This document shows, piece after piece, positions 51,118-60,253 of a DNA stretch of 64,000 bases. The stretch's first letter is position 1. Each line of letters starts with the position of its first letter. A program made the translations under genes and the position numbers. Origin of the DNA: CAWJPY01 sp963844865 (lineage in GTDB: Bacteria > Acidobacteriota > Thermoanaerobaculia > Thermoanaerobaculales > Sulfomarinibacteraceae). The stretch is from NCBI GenBank assembly GCA_963844865.1, contig CAWJPY010000013.1:186001-250000 (forward strand). Direction: 5' to 3'. The notes beneath the pieces were generated by a model. That model was not told where the DNA came from and ran no database searches. It was given only the letters and a program-made list of their open reading frames with translations.

Positions 51118-53628
51118 ATGGGGGAGTCGCGGCCAGCACGGCGTCCAAGATCCTCCGGTGCGAAGGGGGAGGACCGGGTGCTCGGCGAGTCTGGAGGTCC
51201 CCGGGAGCCGCCTTCCATCCCCGACGCGGGTTCCCACTTGCGTGACCTCTTCGAGCGAGCACCGATCGGTCTGGTGCGGACGCGCTTCGACGACGGCAGG
51301 GTGGTTGCCGCCAATCCGGAGGCGTTGCGGATGTTCGGCTTGACGGACCCCGGGGCCCTGGACGAGGGCCTCATGGCGGACGACCGCTACGTCGAACCTG
51401 CGGCGCGGCTGCGGCTCCGCGAGCTCCTCCTCTCCGGGGAAGAGGTGCGCGGGTTCGAGGCGGAGTTCCGGCGCTTCTCCGATGGGACGAGGTTCTGGTT
51501 GCGCATGTCGGCCACGTGGCACCGGGAAGAGGGCTACATCCAGACCGTGTTGGAGGACATCACCGACCGCAAGCAGGCCGAGCAGGCCCTGCGCGAGAGC
51601 GAGGAACGCTTCCGAGGGATCTTCGATGCGGCCCGTGACTGCATCTTCGTCAAGAACCTCGAGCTCCGGTACACGCACGTCAACCCGGCGATGGCGCAGC
51701 TCTTCGAGTGCACCGAGGCCGATCTGGTGGGCACCACCGATGGCGATCTCTTCGATGCCGAGACGGCGGCCGCGCTGCGCGAGGTCGACCTGGGCGTTCT
51801 CGCCGGCGAAGTTCGCGAAGACGTCGGCAGAAGTTTCGTCGGGGGACGGGGGCAGCACGTCTTCCACACCGTGAAGGTGCCTGTGCGGGACCAGGATGGC
51901 CGGGTCACGGGCCTGTGCGGAATCGCTCGCAACGTGGGAGAGCTCAAGCGGGCCGAAAAGGTGGAGCGGGTGCTGGGCGGCATCCTGTTGGCGGCGGCGA
52001 CCTCCGCCGACTTGGCGGCCCTCATTTCCAGGATCCGCGAGCTCCTCGCCACCCTCATCGACACCACCAACTTCTACGTTGCCCTGTACGAAGAATCCAC
52101 GGCCCGCTACTCCTTCCCGTACTACACCGACGAGTACGACGAGCTCGAGAGGTTCGAGCCGGAGCCTCTGCCCCACAGCCTCACGGACTACGTGAGGCGC
52201 ACCGGGCGGGCCGTCCTCCTGGACCGTGAGGGCTTCGACGAGCTGGAGCGCCGGGGCGAGGTGCGGCTCGTGGGCACCGACTCCGAGCAGTGGGTGGGTG
52301 CGCCCCTGGTGACCGAGCGGGGAGTCATCGGCGTCGTGGCGGTTCAGAGCTACCACGACAGCCGCCTCTACTCGAAGAAGGACGCGGAGCTCCTCGCCTA
52401 CGCCGCGGGGACGATCTCCATCGCAGTGGAGCGCAAGCGGGCCGAGGAGCAGCGCCGTGTCCTAGAGGCCAAGGTGCTGCAGATCCAGAAGATGGAGAGC
52501 TTGGGCGTGCTCGCCGGAGGGATCGCCCACGAGTTCAACAACCTCCTCCAGGCGATCCTGGGCGGCACCGGCCTGGCCACCCGTCTGCTGCCGGCGGAGA
52601 GCCCCGTGCATCGCCAGCTGGAGCTGATCGAAAAGGCCGCCAACCACGCCGCGAAGCTCACGCACCAGATGCTGGCGTACTCGGGGAAGAGCGGCTTCCT
52701 GTTGGAAGAGTTCGATCTCACGAACCTCGTCGCCGAGATGAAGGGACTGCTCGAGGCCTCCGCGGGGGACCACGTGGACCTGCGGTTCGAGCTCGCACAG
52801 GGGCTGCCCTCGGTCGAGGTCGACGCCGCCGAGATCCGACAGGTGGTGACCAGCCTCGTGAGCAATGCGGTGGAAGCCATCGAGGTGGAGCAGGGCGGCG
52901 ACGTCGTGGTCAAGACCGGTGCGGTGCGGTGCACTCGTTCCTTTCTGGCGCGGACCCTGCTTGGAGAGGAGCTCCCCGAAGGGACGTACGTGGCGCTGAC
53001 CGTGACCGACAGCGGGTGCGGGATGGACGCGAGGACCACGGCCAGGATCTTCGACCCCTTCTTCTCCACCAAGTTCACGGGCCGCGGTCTCGGCCTGGCC
53101 GCCGTGCTCGGCATCGTCCGTGGGGTGCGGGGCGCCTTGCGGGTGGAGAGCGCACCTGGCAAGGGCACCTCTGTCCAGGTGTTGTTGCCGGTGGTGTTCG
53201 GAGATACGACGGTGGAGGCCCCGCCGCGACGCAGCTCCATCGCCGCTGCGCATCACCACGAGAAGCTGACCGTGCTGGTCGTGGATGACGACGAGGTGAT
53301 CCGCTCGCTGGCCCGGCAGATGCTGCTGGAAGCGGGATTCGGCGTCGACATGGCGGCAGACGGAGAGCAGGCGGTGGAGGTGTTCGAGCGCCGAGGCTCC
53401 GGCATCGATGTCGTGCTGCTGGACCTCACCATGCCGAACCTGGACGGTCGGCAGACGTTTGATCGCCTCCGAGAGCTGCGCCAAGACGTCCCGGTGATCA
53501 TCGCCTCGGGCTTCAGCGAGCAGGATGCGATGGACCGCTTCCGAGGCGCCAAGCCGTCCGCATACCTCCAGAAGCCGTACCGCCTCGCGGACCTGGTGGG
53601 CGTCGTGCAGCGCGTGTGCGCCTCCTGA
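51118..53628 (+). CDS. Hybrid sensor histidine kinase (PAS-PAS-GAF-HisKA-HATPase-REC)
   Basis: 836 residues with no membrane helix, so a cytosolic sensor. PAS 1 is at ~40-160 (LFERAPIGLVRTRFDDGRVV) and PAS 2 at ~165-285 (RFRGIFDAARDCIFVKNLEL). A GAF domain is at ~300-445 (DTTNFYVALYEESTARYSFP). The H-box GGIAHEFNNLLQAILGG has phospho-accepting H471. The ATPase boxes are VVTSLVSNAVEAIE, VTDSGCGMD and GRGLGLAAVLGIVRG. The C-terminal receiver carries D769 in VVLLDLTMPNLDG. No DNA-binding output is seen, so phosphate probably passes onward or the receiver controls the kinase. ATG 51118 has GAGGGGG seven bases before it. A GTG at 51103 overlaps the previous stop but lacks a site. Confidence 0.94.
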   Translation: MGESRPARRPRSSGAKGEDRVLGESGGPREPPSIPDAGSHLRDLFERAPIGLVRTRFDDGRVVAANPEALRMFGLTDPGALDEGLMADDRYVEPAARLRLRELLLSGEEVRGFEAEFRRFSDGTRFWLRMSATWHREEGYIQTVLEDITDRKQAEQALRESEERFRGIFDAARDCIFVKNLELRYTHVNPAMAQLFECTEADLVGTTDGDLFDAETAAALREVDLGVLAGEVREDVGRSFVGGRGQHVFHTVKVPVRDQDGRVTGLCGIARNVGELKRAEKVERVLGGILLAAATSADLAALISRIRELLATLIDTTNFYVALYEESTARYSFPYYTDEYDELERFEPEPLPHSLTDYVRRTGRAVLLDREGFDELERRGEVRLVGTDSEQWVGAPLVTERGVIGVVAVQSYHDSRLYSKKDAELLAYAAGTISIAVERKRAEEQRRVLEAKVLQIQKMESLGVLAGGIAHEFNNLLQAILGGTGLATRLLPAESPVHRQLELIEKAANHAAKLTHQMLAYSGKSGFLLEEFDLTNLVAEMKGLLEASAGDHVDLRFELAQGLPSVEVDAAEIRQVVTSLVSNAVEAIEVEQGGDVVVKTGAVRCTRSFLARTLLGEELPEGTYVALTVTDSGCGMDARTTARIFDPFFSTKFTGRGLGLAAVLGIVRGVRGALRVESAPGKGTSVQVLLPVVFGDTTVEAPPRRSSIAAAHHHEKLTVLVVDDDEVIRSLARQMLLEAGFGVDMAADGEQAVEVFERRGSGIDVVLLDLTMPNLDGRQTFDRLRELRQDVPVIIASGFSEQDAMDRFRGAKPSAYLQKPYRLADLVGVVQRVCAS

Positions 53629-53706
53629 CGCGTTGACAGCACTGTCTGCGGGGGAGCATCTCCCGCCCTCCGTCGCGGGTCGCGCGGCGATCAGGCGGGG
53701 ATGGGG

Positions 53707-54918
53707 CTAGAGCAGCGACTCGAGGTCGCCCAGGGTCTCGTCGAGGAGCTGAGCGACGCTCGTCCGTCCTTGATCCCGGGAAGTGGGGAGCCCGACGCTG
53801 CTCCGGAGGTCGCGGCGGCGGTCCGCCAACACATCGGTGCGGAGCCGGATGCCGTTGCGGCGCAGGATGGGCTCGATCCCAGCCCGGTCGTGCCACAGCC
53901 TGTGGCGCGTGCTCTTGTAGGCGTGCTCGCAGATCTCGACCCGGTTGGCAAAGGAGAACACGTTGCCGAAGAACATGTCGTAGTCGTCCCGCTGCGGCTC
54001 GAACAGGAGGATGTCGCGGCCCGCGTAGCGATGCTCATAGGATGCGAGGCCAACCTTCATGCGTGAGTGCACAATGGTGCGGAGGGTCTGCGACAGGACG
54101 GTGATCAGTCCGCGATCGGCCAACCGCCCGCGCCGCATCATCCCGTGCTCCACGGAACGGTGGGTGTCGAAGGGCACGATCGGATTGACGCAGATCACCA
54201 GGCCCGCGCCTTCGTCGAGCGCCACGGAGGCATGCACGGTCTTGAGGAGGACACCGTCCACGTAGTGGCGGCCGTCGATCTCCACGGGCGGGTACAGGCC
54301 GGGAAGGGCCGTGCTGGCCTGTACGGCGGTGGAGATGGGAACGTGGTCGAGCCCTTCACCTCCGAACAAGGCCGCGGTGGCGGAGTCGAGGTCCGTGGCG
54401 ACCACCATCAATTTGGTGGAGAGCTCGCGAAAGTGGTCGCTGCGGCCGCCTTCGGAGAAGAGCGCCTTCAGGTAGGTACGGATGGGGTCGTTGCGGAGGA
54501 GGCCCACCGGCAGGGCCCAGGTGAGACGGTTCAGAGAGCCGAAGAGACCGTGCTCCGACGGGTCCTTGACGACATCCCACACGCCGTCCATGAGCAGCCC
54601 GGGGACCCTGAGGCCGCTGCGCGCGAAGGCACCGAAGGCGGGCGCCAGAAAGTGCTCCGGGGCGAAAGGGTACTCTCCGGCTTCGTCGGCGATGATGGCG
54701 CGGCAGAGCTGCGAGGTCGTGATGGCGTTGGCGAGGCAGGAGGCGACAAACGCGCCGGCGCTGACGCCGACGTAGATGGCGAGGCGGTGGAGGTCGATCC
54801 CCTCGAAGGCCTCATCGATGGCGCGCAGCGCGCCGATCTCGTACACCGCTCCCGCCGGTCCCCCGCCCGCGAGGGCGAGACCCACGGCGCGGGCATCGGG
54901 TCGCTCAGCCGTCGCCAT
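53707..54918 (-). CDS. Patatin-like phospholipase
   Basis: 403 residues. The oxyanion loop is LALAGGGPAGAVYEIGAL. The nucleophile elbow GVSAGAF has Ser53, and the catalytic aspartate lies in HYVDGVLLKTVHASVALD. These form the Ser-Asp dyad of patatins. No signal peptide is seen, so it acts on intracellular or membrane lipid, or on polyester granules. GGAGG lies seven bases before ATG 54918. It follows a PhaR-like regulator on the same strand, which fits a lipid or polyhydroxyalkanoate connection, although no synthase is present in the window. Confidence 0.92.
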   Translation of the reverse strand: MATAERPDARAVGLALAGGGPAGAVYEIGALRAIDEAFEGIDLHRLAIYVGVSAGAFVASCLANAITTSQLCRAIIADEAGEYPFAPEHFLAPAFGAFARSGLRVPGLLMDGVWDVVKDPSEHGLFGSLNRLTWALPVGLLRNDPIRTYLKALFSEGGRSDHFRELSTKLMVVATDLDSATAALFGGEGLDHVPISTAVQASTALPGLYPPVEIDGRHYVDGVLLKTVHASVALDEGAGLVICVNPIVPFDTHRSVEHGMMRRGRLADRGLITVLSQTLRTIVHSRMKVGLASYEHRYAGRDILLFEPQRDDYDMFFGNVFSFANRVEICEHAYKSTRHRLWHDRAGIEPILRRNGIRLRTDVLADRRRDLRSSVGLPTSRDQGRTSVAQLLDETLGDLESLL

Positions 54919-54987
54919 CCCCGGACCTCCGATGACGCCCCCCCCGGTGGGGGCACGCTGGATGGTTGGGGGGCGATCCGGGGTGTG

Positions 54988-55467
54988 TCACGATCCAGTC
55001 GTTCGTGTCGGCCCGCCAGGGGCGCCGTCGTCGGCCGGTATGGACCCTGTCTCGCCGCGCTGCACGTCGATGGCGGCGAGCGACGCCTCGAGCTCTTCCA
55101 ACCGCTCCCGGAGCCGGGCCATCTCCTCCCGCGCACGGCGCACCGGTCCGATGCGGTCCATGGACGCCTGCACCAGTCGATCCATCCGCGTCTGGAGCTG
55201 CTCCACACCGCTGGTCACGGCCTCTTCACCGATGCGGATCAGCTCGTGCAGCAGCTCGTTGGGCAGGATGGCCGTGCCGCGGCGGCCTTCCTCGGAGATG
55301 ATCTGAGTGAGGGTCAGTGCCGTCACGTCGTCGTTGCTCTTGTTGTCGATGACCCTGATCTGCTGGCCGCCACGGATCCAGCCCGCGAGCTCCTCGAGGG
55401 AGACGTAGCGGCTCTCCTCGGTGTCGTAGAGCTTCCGGCTGCCGTACCTCTTGATGAGTCGAATCAT
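54988..55467 (-). CDS. Polyhydroxyalkanoate-accumulation regulator-like DNA-binding protein
   Basis: 159 residues. The N-terminal domain reads MIRLIKRYGSRKLYDTEESR, then YVSLEELAGWIRGGQQIRVI, then DNKSNDDVTALTLTQIISEE. This is the PHB/PHA accumulation regulator DNA-binding domain. The rest is helical with a predicted coiled coil (RREEMARLRERLEELEASLA-like stretch near residues 110-135). ATG 55467 has GGGAGG seven bases upstream. PhaR proteins bind both polymer granules and promoter DNA (family knowledge). Here the gene pairs with a patatin lipase, with about 70 bases between them, so control of lipid storage or breakdown is plausible but unproven. Confidence 0.87.
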   Translation of the reverse strand: MIRLIKRYGSRKLYDTEESRYVSLEELAGWIRGGQQIRVIDNKSNDDVTALTLTQIISEEGRRGTAILPNELLHELIRIGEEAVTSGVEQLQTRMDRLVQASMDRIGPVRRAREEMARLRERLEELEASLAAIDVQRGETGSIPADDGAPGGPTRTTGS

Positions 55468-55507
55468 GGCTCGACCTCCCGGCGGGCGCGTCACCGCGGC
55501 CCCATTG

Positions 55508-55536
55508 ATGGTACCGCGCTGCGGCATCCACGTCAA
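55508..55536 (-). promoter_or_regulatory. Strong sigma-70-like promoter for the PhaR-like gene
   Basis: On the minus strand TTGACG (55536-55531), 17-base spacer, TACCAT (55513-55508): five and four matches with ideal spacing, about 40 bases before the start codon at 55467. An AT-rich stretch at 55571-55600, including a TATAAT on the plus strand, lies further upstream and might act as an UP-like element. Confidence 0.65.
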
Positions 55537-55642
55537 GCGGTGGCGGCCACAAAGACGTCCCGTCGCACACTCTCTAATTTTCCTATAATGAGTTACTTAT
55601 GGGATCCCCGCCGATGATCTGCGAGCTCTTGGCCCCGAGGAG

Positions 55643-55661
55643 GTTGCCGCGTCGCGGCAAC
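55643..55661. terminator. Perfect 9-bp hairpin after the signal peptidase gene
   Basis: GTTGCCGCG (55643-55651) and CGCGGCAAC (55653-55661) pair exactly around one base. The hairpin lies about 80 bases past the minus-strand lepB stop. No T-run follows on either strand, so it could equally be a Rho-related stop, an operator, or part of a small RNA. Confidence 0.4.
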
Positions 55662-55740
55662 ATTCCTGCCAGGACGGACCGGGTGGGCGATGTGCCTTCC
55701 TGCACACGACCACACGGTCGCGCTCTCCCTACCGGGCGGG

Positions 55741-56445
55741 CTAGCGGAGGGGATGGAAGAAGCGGTCCCAGCGCGGGATGCGGTGGTGGTCCAGCCTGAG
55801 GGATGCCGCCACCATGGTGGCACGTCCCATGACGGCGCGCCGGGGGATGGGCCCGAAGGCGCGCGAGTCGAGACTGGCGTCCCGATTGTCACCCATGACG
55901 AAGTAGTGCGCGGTGGGGACAACGATTCGGGAGTAGGAGCCCCGGGCCGCCGCTCTTCCGCACAGCATCACCGGGTGGGGTGACGCGCCGGCGAGGCGCT
56001 CCGTGGCGAGGATGGGCAGCTCGCGACCGAGGGCCAGGGTTGTGACCATGCCCTCGGGGAGCGGTCCGTATGCGGCGGCTCGGCCGTTCACCATCAGTAC
56101 GCCGCGGCGGATCTCGATCCAGTCGCCGGGCAGTCCCACGACCCGCTTCACGAGGCGCGTGCCGTCGCCGGGCGCGCGAAGCACCACGATGTCGCCCCGC
56201 CTGGGGTCATCCCATGTGGCCACCCGGCAGCGGGTGTAGGGGATCCTGAAGTCGTAGGCGAGCTTGTTGACGACGATCCGGTCGCCCTCCAGGATGGTCG
56301 GCCGCATGGAGCCGGTGGGCACGTCATTCCAGTCGAAGACCGCGGAACGGAACCCGGTCACCACCAGCACGATCATGACCACCGAGCCCACCCAGTCGCG
56401 CCATGCACGGCGGAGGGGTTCGGGGAACGCGATCAGCGTCGCCAT
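55741..56445 (-). CDS. lepB: Signal peptidase I
   Basis: 234 residues. An N-terminal membrane helix (VGSVVMIVLVVTGFRSAVFD) is followed by the catalytic serine motif VPTGSMRPTILEGD (Ser46). The lysine motif is GDGTRLVKRVVGLPGD (Lys100). Further on are the box SGDNRDxSxDSR-like segment read as FVMGDNRDASLDSRAFG, and the RATMVAASL tail. It removes signal peptides from Sec-exported proteins. It is short for the family, with one membrane anchor only. ATG 56445 lacks a clear ribosome site, and an adjacent in-frame GTG is the only close alternative. It lies 65 bases after the PanE-like gene on the same strand. Confidence 0.93.
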   Translation of the reverse strand: MATLIAFPEPLRRAWRDWVGSVVMIVLVVTGFRSAVFDWNDVPTGSMRPTILEGDRIVVNKLAYDFRIPYTRCRVATWDDPRRGDIVVLRAPGDGTRLVKRVVGLPGDWIEIRRGVLMVNGRAAAYGPLPEGMVTTLALGRELPILATERLAGASPHPVMLCGRAAARGSYSRIVVPTAHYFVMGDNRDASLDSRAFGPIPRRAVMGRATMVAASLRLDHHRIPRWDRFFHPLR

Positions 56446-56510
56446 CACGAGGGTGGTACGAGGGTGTGGGCGGTGGGTTTCGCCCGGGCGCTCGGGAGGC
56501 CGAGCCCTGG

Positions 56511-57296
56511 TCAGCGGGATTGCTCGCTCAGACGATCGCGCCACGCGGTGAGGAGGCGCATGGTCGCCGGCACCTCCAGTCCATGGGCGGCGGCCAGGTC
56601 CGCCACCGCCTGGTTGCGGAAGGGGAGGGCCTTGGCGGTCGAGGTCCTCACCCATCGGAGTGGGTCCACGGAGATGAGGAACGCGTCCCACCACCCGGGC
56701 TGGGCACGGACCTCGAGCGCCAGGGCGCATGCGGTGACGGACTCGGTGAAGAGCTGCTGCGCCTCGGAGCGATAGCGGTCGATGTACTCCCCGAGAGCGA
56801 CGTCGTGCACGGCCAGAGGGAGGCCGACGATGCAGTTGAAGCCCATCTTCTCGGCTTCCAGTCCGGCGAACGAACCGCGATCGACGGCGGTCGAGGGTAT
56901 GCCTCCCGCGGTGAGCGCCTCGGCCAGAGCGGCGCCCCATGTGCCGGTCAACGGGCTCGGCCGGAGGATGCGGAAGAAGTCCCCCTTGCTGGTGAACCAG
57001 ATGAGACCTCGAGTCATCCGAGAACCGTCCTCCAGGAGGGGGCGGATCCACCCGTTCTGGACGAGGATGATGTGCTCGGGGGGCACCGAGGCGAGACGTT
57101 CCAGCACCGCTCCGAGATCCTCCTCGCGGACGCAGACCATCCGGAGATCCCCGTCAGCGGCGAGGGCGTCGTCCCAGCCCTGAGTCCGGGTGACTGGACT
57201 GTGCGGGGTGCCGGCGCGAGCCAGGGCACCGGCCAGTCGACCACCGACCTCTCCCATCCCGATCACGTGCACGCGAGGCAGGGGCGAGCTCGTCAT
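56511..57296 (-). CDS. Ketopantoate reductase-like (ApbA/PanE-related) dehydrogenase
   Basis: 261 residues. The N-terminal NAD(P) fold is RVHVIGMGEVGGRLAGALAR, followed by VCVREEDLGAVLERLASVPP and ILVQNGW. The C-terminal helical domain has AEKMGFNCIVGLPLAV, which keeps the KxxxN pair typical of PanE-like reductases. It is shorter than genuine PanE (about 300), and the substrate loop is not clearly conserved. The true reaction may differ from reduction of 2-dehydropantoate. It starts opposite the lipoprotein gene, with about 275 bases between them in which I see no firm promoter. Confidence 0.7.
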   Translation of the reverse strand: MTSSPLPRVHVIGMGEVGGRLAGALARAGTPHSPVTRTQGWDDALAADGDLRMVCVREEDLGAVLERLASVPPEHIILVQNGWIRPLLEDGSRMTRGLIWFTSKGDFFRILRPSPLTGTWGAALAEALTAGGIPSTAVDRGSFAGLEAEKMGFNCIVGLPLAVHDVALGEYIDRYRSEAQQLFTESVTACALALEVRAQPGWWDAFLISVDPLRWVRTSTAKALPFRNQAVADLAAAHGLEVPATMRLLTAWRDRLSEQSR

Positions 57297-57571
57297 ATAT
57301 CCGCCTTCTCTTCGGACCGCCTCTCCTCCCCATTGCCCCGGGGCATGGATGCGGAGCGGCCGCAGCGCTCTCGGCTATCGCTGTCGGAACACCCCGCGAG
57401 GGATGGCCGGTAGCACCTATCTTCCCACGGTCCCCCGTGGGCCGTGGACGTCGGTATGGGTGGAGGTGTCGCTGCGGCGGCCGCGGGCTGCCGGTGATGT
57501 GCATGCGGATGGCGGGGTCCCACGGAAACCGAAGGTGTAACTTGCGACGGCAGTGGAGCGTATCTAGGGGT

Positions 57572-58672
57572 GTGAGTCGAGCCGCCGGCCGTTGGCTGCC
57601 CCTGGTCCTGCTCGTGGCGATGGGTTGTGCCCACAGCAGTGCGGGCCCCTCGCGCGCATTCGACCGGGAGGCGTGGGAAGGAGCGGTTCGGACGCTGGGG
57701 CTCGCTCCGGAACGGGTCGTGTACCCGTTCGATGGCTCCCCCGAGCTCGCGGCGTGGGTCGAAAGGACCCTCGAGCCCGAGCGTGGTCGGGGAGCCCCGG
57801 AGCGGCTGGAGGCCCTCCAGCGGGCCCTGTTCGAGAAGGACTTCCACTTCGTCTACGAGAACGACCTGACGTTGACCGCGTCCGAGGCCTTCCGCGAACG
57901 GCGCGGAAACTGCATGTCTTTCACGGCGCTCTTCGTGACCATGGCGCGCAGCGCCGGCATCCCTGCCTTTCTGATGTCGGTGCGACGGATGCCGGAGGTG
58001 GATCGCGACGGAAGCCTGGTCGTGGTGAACCGGCACGTGGTCGCCGGGTACCAGAGCGTGAACCGGGTGTACGTGTACGACTTCTACATCAGCTCGTCGG
58101 AGCCGTTCATCCAGCAGTTCGTCGTCAACGACGTGCTGGCCTCTGCGCTGTACCACAACAACCTCGGGGGCAGCGCCATGAGGCGGGGGGACCTGGACGA
58201 CGCGTTGCGACACCTCGCCATCACCACGGCCCTCGCGCCCCACTGGGCCTCCGGGTGGGTGAACCTCGGGGTGGCGCGTTTCCAGTTGCACGACACGGAC
58301 GGTGCCCTCGATGCCTACGAGAGGGCACTCCGCATCGACCCCGACAACCCGTCGGCCCTGACCAACCTCGCCCACCTCTACCGCCGGCTCGGCATGCCGG
58401 GGGCAGCGGACGGCGCCCTTCGGGCCGCGGCTGAGCGGACCACGAACCCGTTCACGCTCATCGCGACGGCCGACGTCGAGCTGCTGCGCGGCAACCCGGA
58501 CGGCGCGGCCGCGTACCTGCGCAAGGCCCGGCGGTGGTACGGAGACGAGCCTGCGGTGTGGGAGGCGATGGCGCGCCTGGCGACTCGGAGGGGCGATGCC
58601 AGGGCGGCAGCCAGGTGCGCGGCGCGGGCGGACGCGCTGCGCACCAAGCGTGCAGCTCGAGAGGACTCGTAG
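57572..58672 (+). CDS. TPR lipoprotein with transglutaminase-like domain
   Basis: About 366 residues. The N-terminal LPLVLLVAMGCAHSS contains a lipobox (VAMG|C), so a lipid-anchored envelope protein. A transglutaminase/cysteine-protease-like core follows: RRGNCMSFTALFVTMARSAG (nucleophile cysteine), VVVNRHVVAGY (histidine) and VYVYDFYIS (aspartate). Three to four TPR units come after it (DALRHLAITTALAPHWASGW, GALDAYERALRIDPDNPSAL). The start is uncertain: GTG 57572 gives a normal lipoprotein leader but a poor ribosome site, while ATGs near 57497-57509 would add a long lead. It directly precedes the AmmeMemoRadiSam genes, with 55 bases between. A maturation role in the envelope is possible. 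Confidence 0.78.
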   Translation: MSRAAGRWLPLVLLVAMGCAHSSAGPSRAFDREAWEGAVRTLGLAPERVVYPFDGSPELAAWVERTLEPERGRGAPERLEALQRALFEKDFHFVYENDLTLTASEAFRERRGNCMSFTALFVTMARSAGIPAFLMSVRRMPEVDRDGSLVVVNRHVVAGYQSVNRVYVYDFYISSSEPFIQQFVVNDVLASALYHNNLGGSAMRRGDLDDALRHLAITTALAPHWASGWVNLGVARFQLHDTDGALDAYERALRIDPDNPSALTNLAHLYRRLGMPGAADGALRAAAERTTNPFTLIATADVELLRGNPDGAAAYLRKARRWYGDEPAVWEAMARLATRRGDARAAARCAARADALRTKRAAREDS

Positions 58673-58726
58673 CCCAGACCCGCCGCCGCATTGCATTCTC
58701 CACCCGATCGCGGTATCTCTAGTGGG

Positions 58727-60253
58727 GTGAGGGGAAACATCGTGGCGCTGATCCTGGGCATCGCATCCTGCGCCGGAGCGACGACCCGCCCTGCGGCGGT
58801 CGCCGGTGGGTTCTATCCGGCAGACGCCGACCGATTGCGCGGAGAGGTGGCGTCGTTGGTGGCGGCGGTCGCCGGCCCGCAGCCGTCGTCGACCCCGCGA
58901 GCGCTGGTCGTGCCTCACGCAGGCTACGCGTACTCGGGGCGGACCGCGGCCAAGGCGTTCGCCCTCCTTCGGGGGGCCGAGGTCCGGCGGGTCATCCTTC
59001 TCGGTCCCACCCACCACGTGCGCTTCTCCGGCGGGGCCCTGCCCGCGGGCCGCGTCACCAGCTTCACAACGCCCCTGGGGGAGGTCCCGCTGGACGTGGA
59101 GGCGGTGGCGGCGCTGCGCGCCGACCGCGACTTCCGTGGGCCGGCCGAGGCCCACGATCCCGAGCACTGCCTGGAGGTGGAGCTGCCGTTCCTGCAGGTG
59201 GTCGCCCCCGACGCGTCGATCGTTCCGGTGCTGATCGGCAGCGACACGGACCGGGAGCAGTGCGGCCGGATCGCGCGCGCGCTGGCCGAGCTCCTGGATC
59301 CCGGGACGGTCGTCGTGGTCTCGTCCGACTTCACCCACTACGGTCGCCAGTACGGCTACACCCCCTTCGCCGGCAGCTCCGACGTGGGAGAGCGGCTGCT
59401 CCGCCTCGGGCGGGCGACCGCCGGCCGGCTGGCCGCCCTCGATGCCGATGGCTTCGCCTACCAGGTGGAGGTGAGCGGTGACACCGTGTGCGGCCGGCGG
59501 CCGCTTGAGGTGTTGGGAGCGCTCTTGGAAGGCGCGTTTTCCGGCCGCGGCGAGGTCGTCGGGATCACCGCCTCGGGCCAGCTCACCGGCGACTGGAACC
59601 TGTCGGTGACCTACGCCGCGGTGGGCTTCGAGGGCGCCTGGCACGCCTGGAGCCCACCCGCGCCGCCCTCGGCTCTGGAGGAGCTCTCCACCCAGGACGC
59701 CACCGGTCTGCTGGGCCTCGCCCGAGCCGTGCTGCGCACCCACCTGACCCATGACGGCAGCGTGGCCGAGTTCTTTGCCGGGCATCACATCTCACGTCGG
59801 GCGCATGCTCCCGCCGGGGCCTTCGTGACCCTCCACAACCAGGGGGCACGCGCCCTTCGCGAGGGTCGCCTGCGGGCCTGCATGGGGATCATCGAGGCCC
59901 GGCAGTCGGCCATGGACGCCGTGGTCCAGGCCGCCATCTCCGCCGCTCACGATCCACGGTTCCCGCCCCTGGAGGCGGCTGAGCTGGATCAGGTGGAGCT
60001 CGAGATCTCCCTGCTGTCGGCGCCGCGCCGGGTGTCGGGCCCGGAGGCGATCCGGGTCGGCGAGCACGGCGTGGTGCTGACCAAGGGGGTGCGGCGCGCC
60101 GTCTTCCTGCCCCAGGTGGCCACCGAGCAGGGCTGGGATCGGGACACGATGCTCGACCACCTCGCCCGCAAGGCGGGGCTGCCCGCCGGGGCCTGGCGCC
60201 GGGGGGCCGACTTCGAGGTCTTCACGGCCCAGGTCTTCGCGGAGGGGTCGTGA
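58727..60253 (+). CDS. AmmeMemoRadiSam proteins B and A fused: MEMO1-like + AMMECR1-like, probable lipoprotein
   Basis: About 508 residues. The MEMO domain (~15-290) keeps metal-ligand-like residues: VVPHAGYAYSGRTAA, LGPTHHVRFSG and VSGDTVCGRRPLEVLG. They match the two His and one Cys that bind metal in human MEMO1. SSDFTHYGRQYGY is also present. The AMMECR1 domain (~320-505) has LREGRLRACMGIIEARQSAM, ELDQVELEISLLSAPRRV and LPQVATEQGWDRDTMLDHLA with KAGLP. The start GTG 58727 gives MRGNIVALILGIASCAGA, with a lipobox-like IAS|C; GTG 58742 has the better ribosome site. The last codon overlaps the DUF362 start (GTGA). In many genomes these are separate proteins. Biochemical role unknown. Confidence 0.88.
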   Translation: MRGNIVALILGIASCAGATTRPAAVAGGFYPADADRLRGEVASLVAAVAGPQPSSTPRALVVPHAGYAYSGRTAAKAFALLRGAEVRRVILLGPTHHVRFSGGALPAGRVTSFTTPLGEVPLDVEAVAALRADRDFRGPAEAHDPEHCLEVELPFLQVVAPDASIVPVLIGSDTDREQCGRIARALAELLDPGTVVVVSSDFTHYGRQYGYTPFAGSSDVGERLLRLGRATAGRLAALDADGFAYQVEVSGDTVCGRRPLEVLGALLEGAFSGRGEVVGITASGQLTGDWNLSVTYAAVGFEGAWHAWSPPAPPSALEELSTQDATGLLGLARAVLRTHLTHDGSVAEFFAGHHISRRAHAPAGAFVTLHNQGARALREGRLRACMGIIEARQSAMDAVVQAAISAAHDPRFPPLEAAELDQVELEISLLSAPRRVSGPEAIRVGEHGVVLTKGVRRAVFLPQVATEQGWDRDTMLDHLARKAGLPAGAWRRGADFEVFTAQVFAEGS

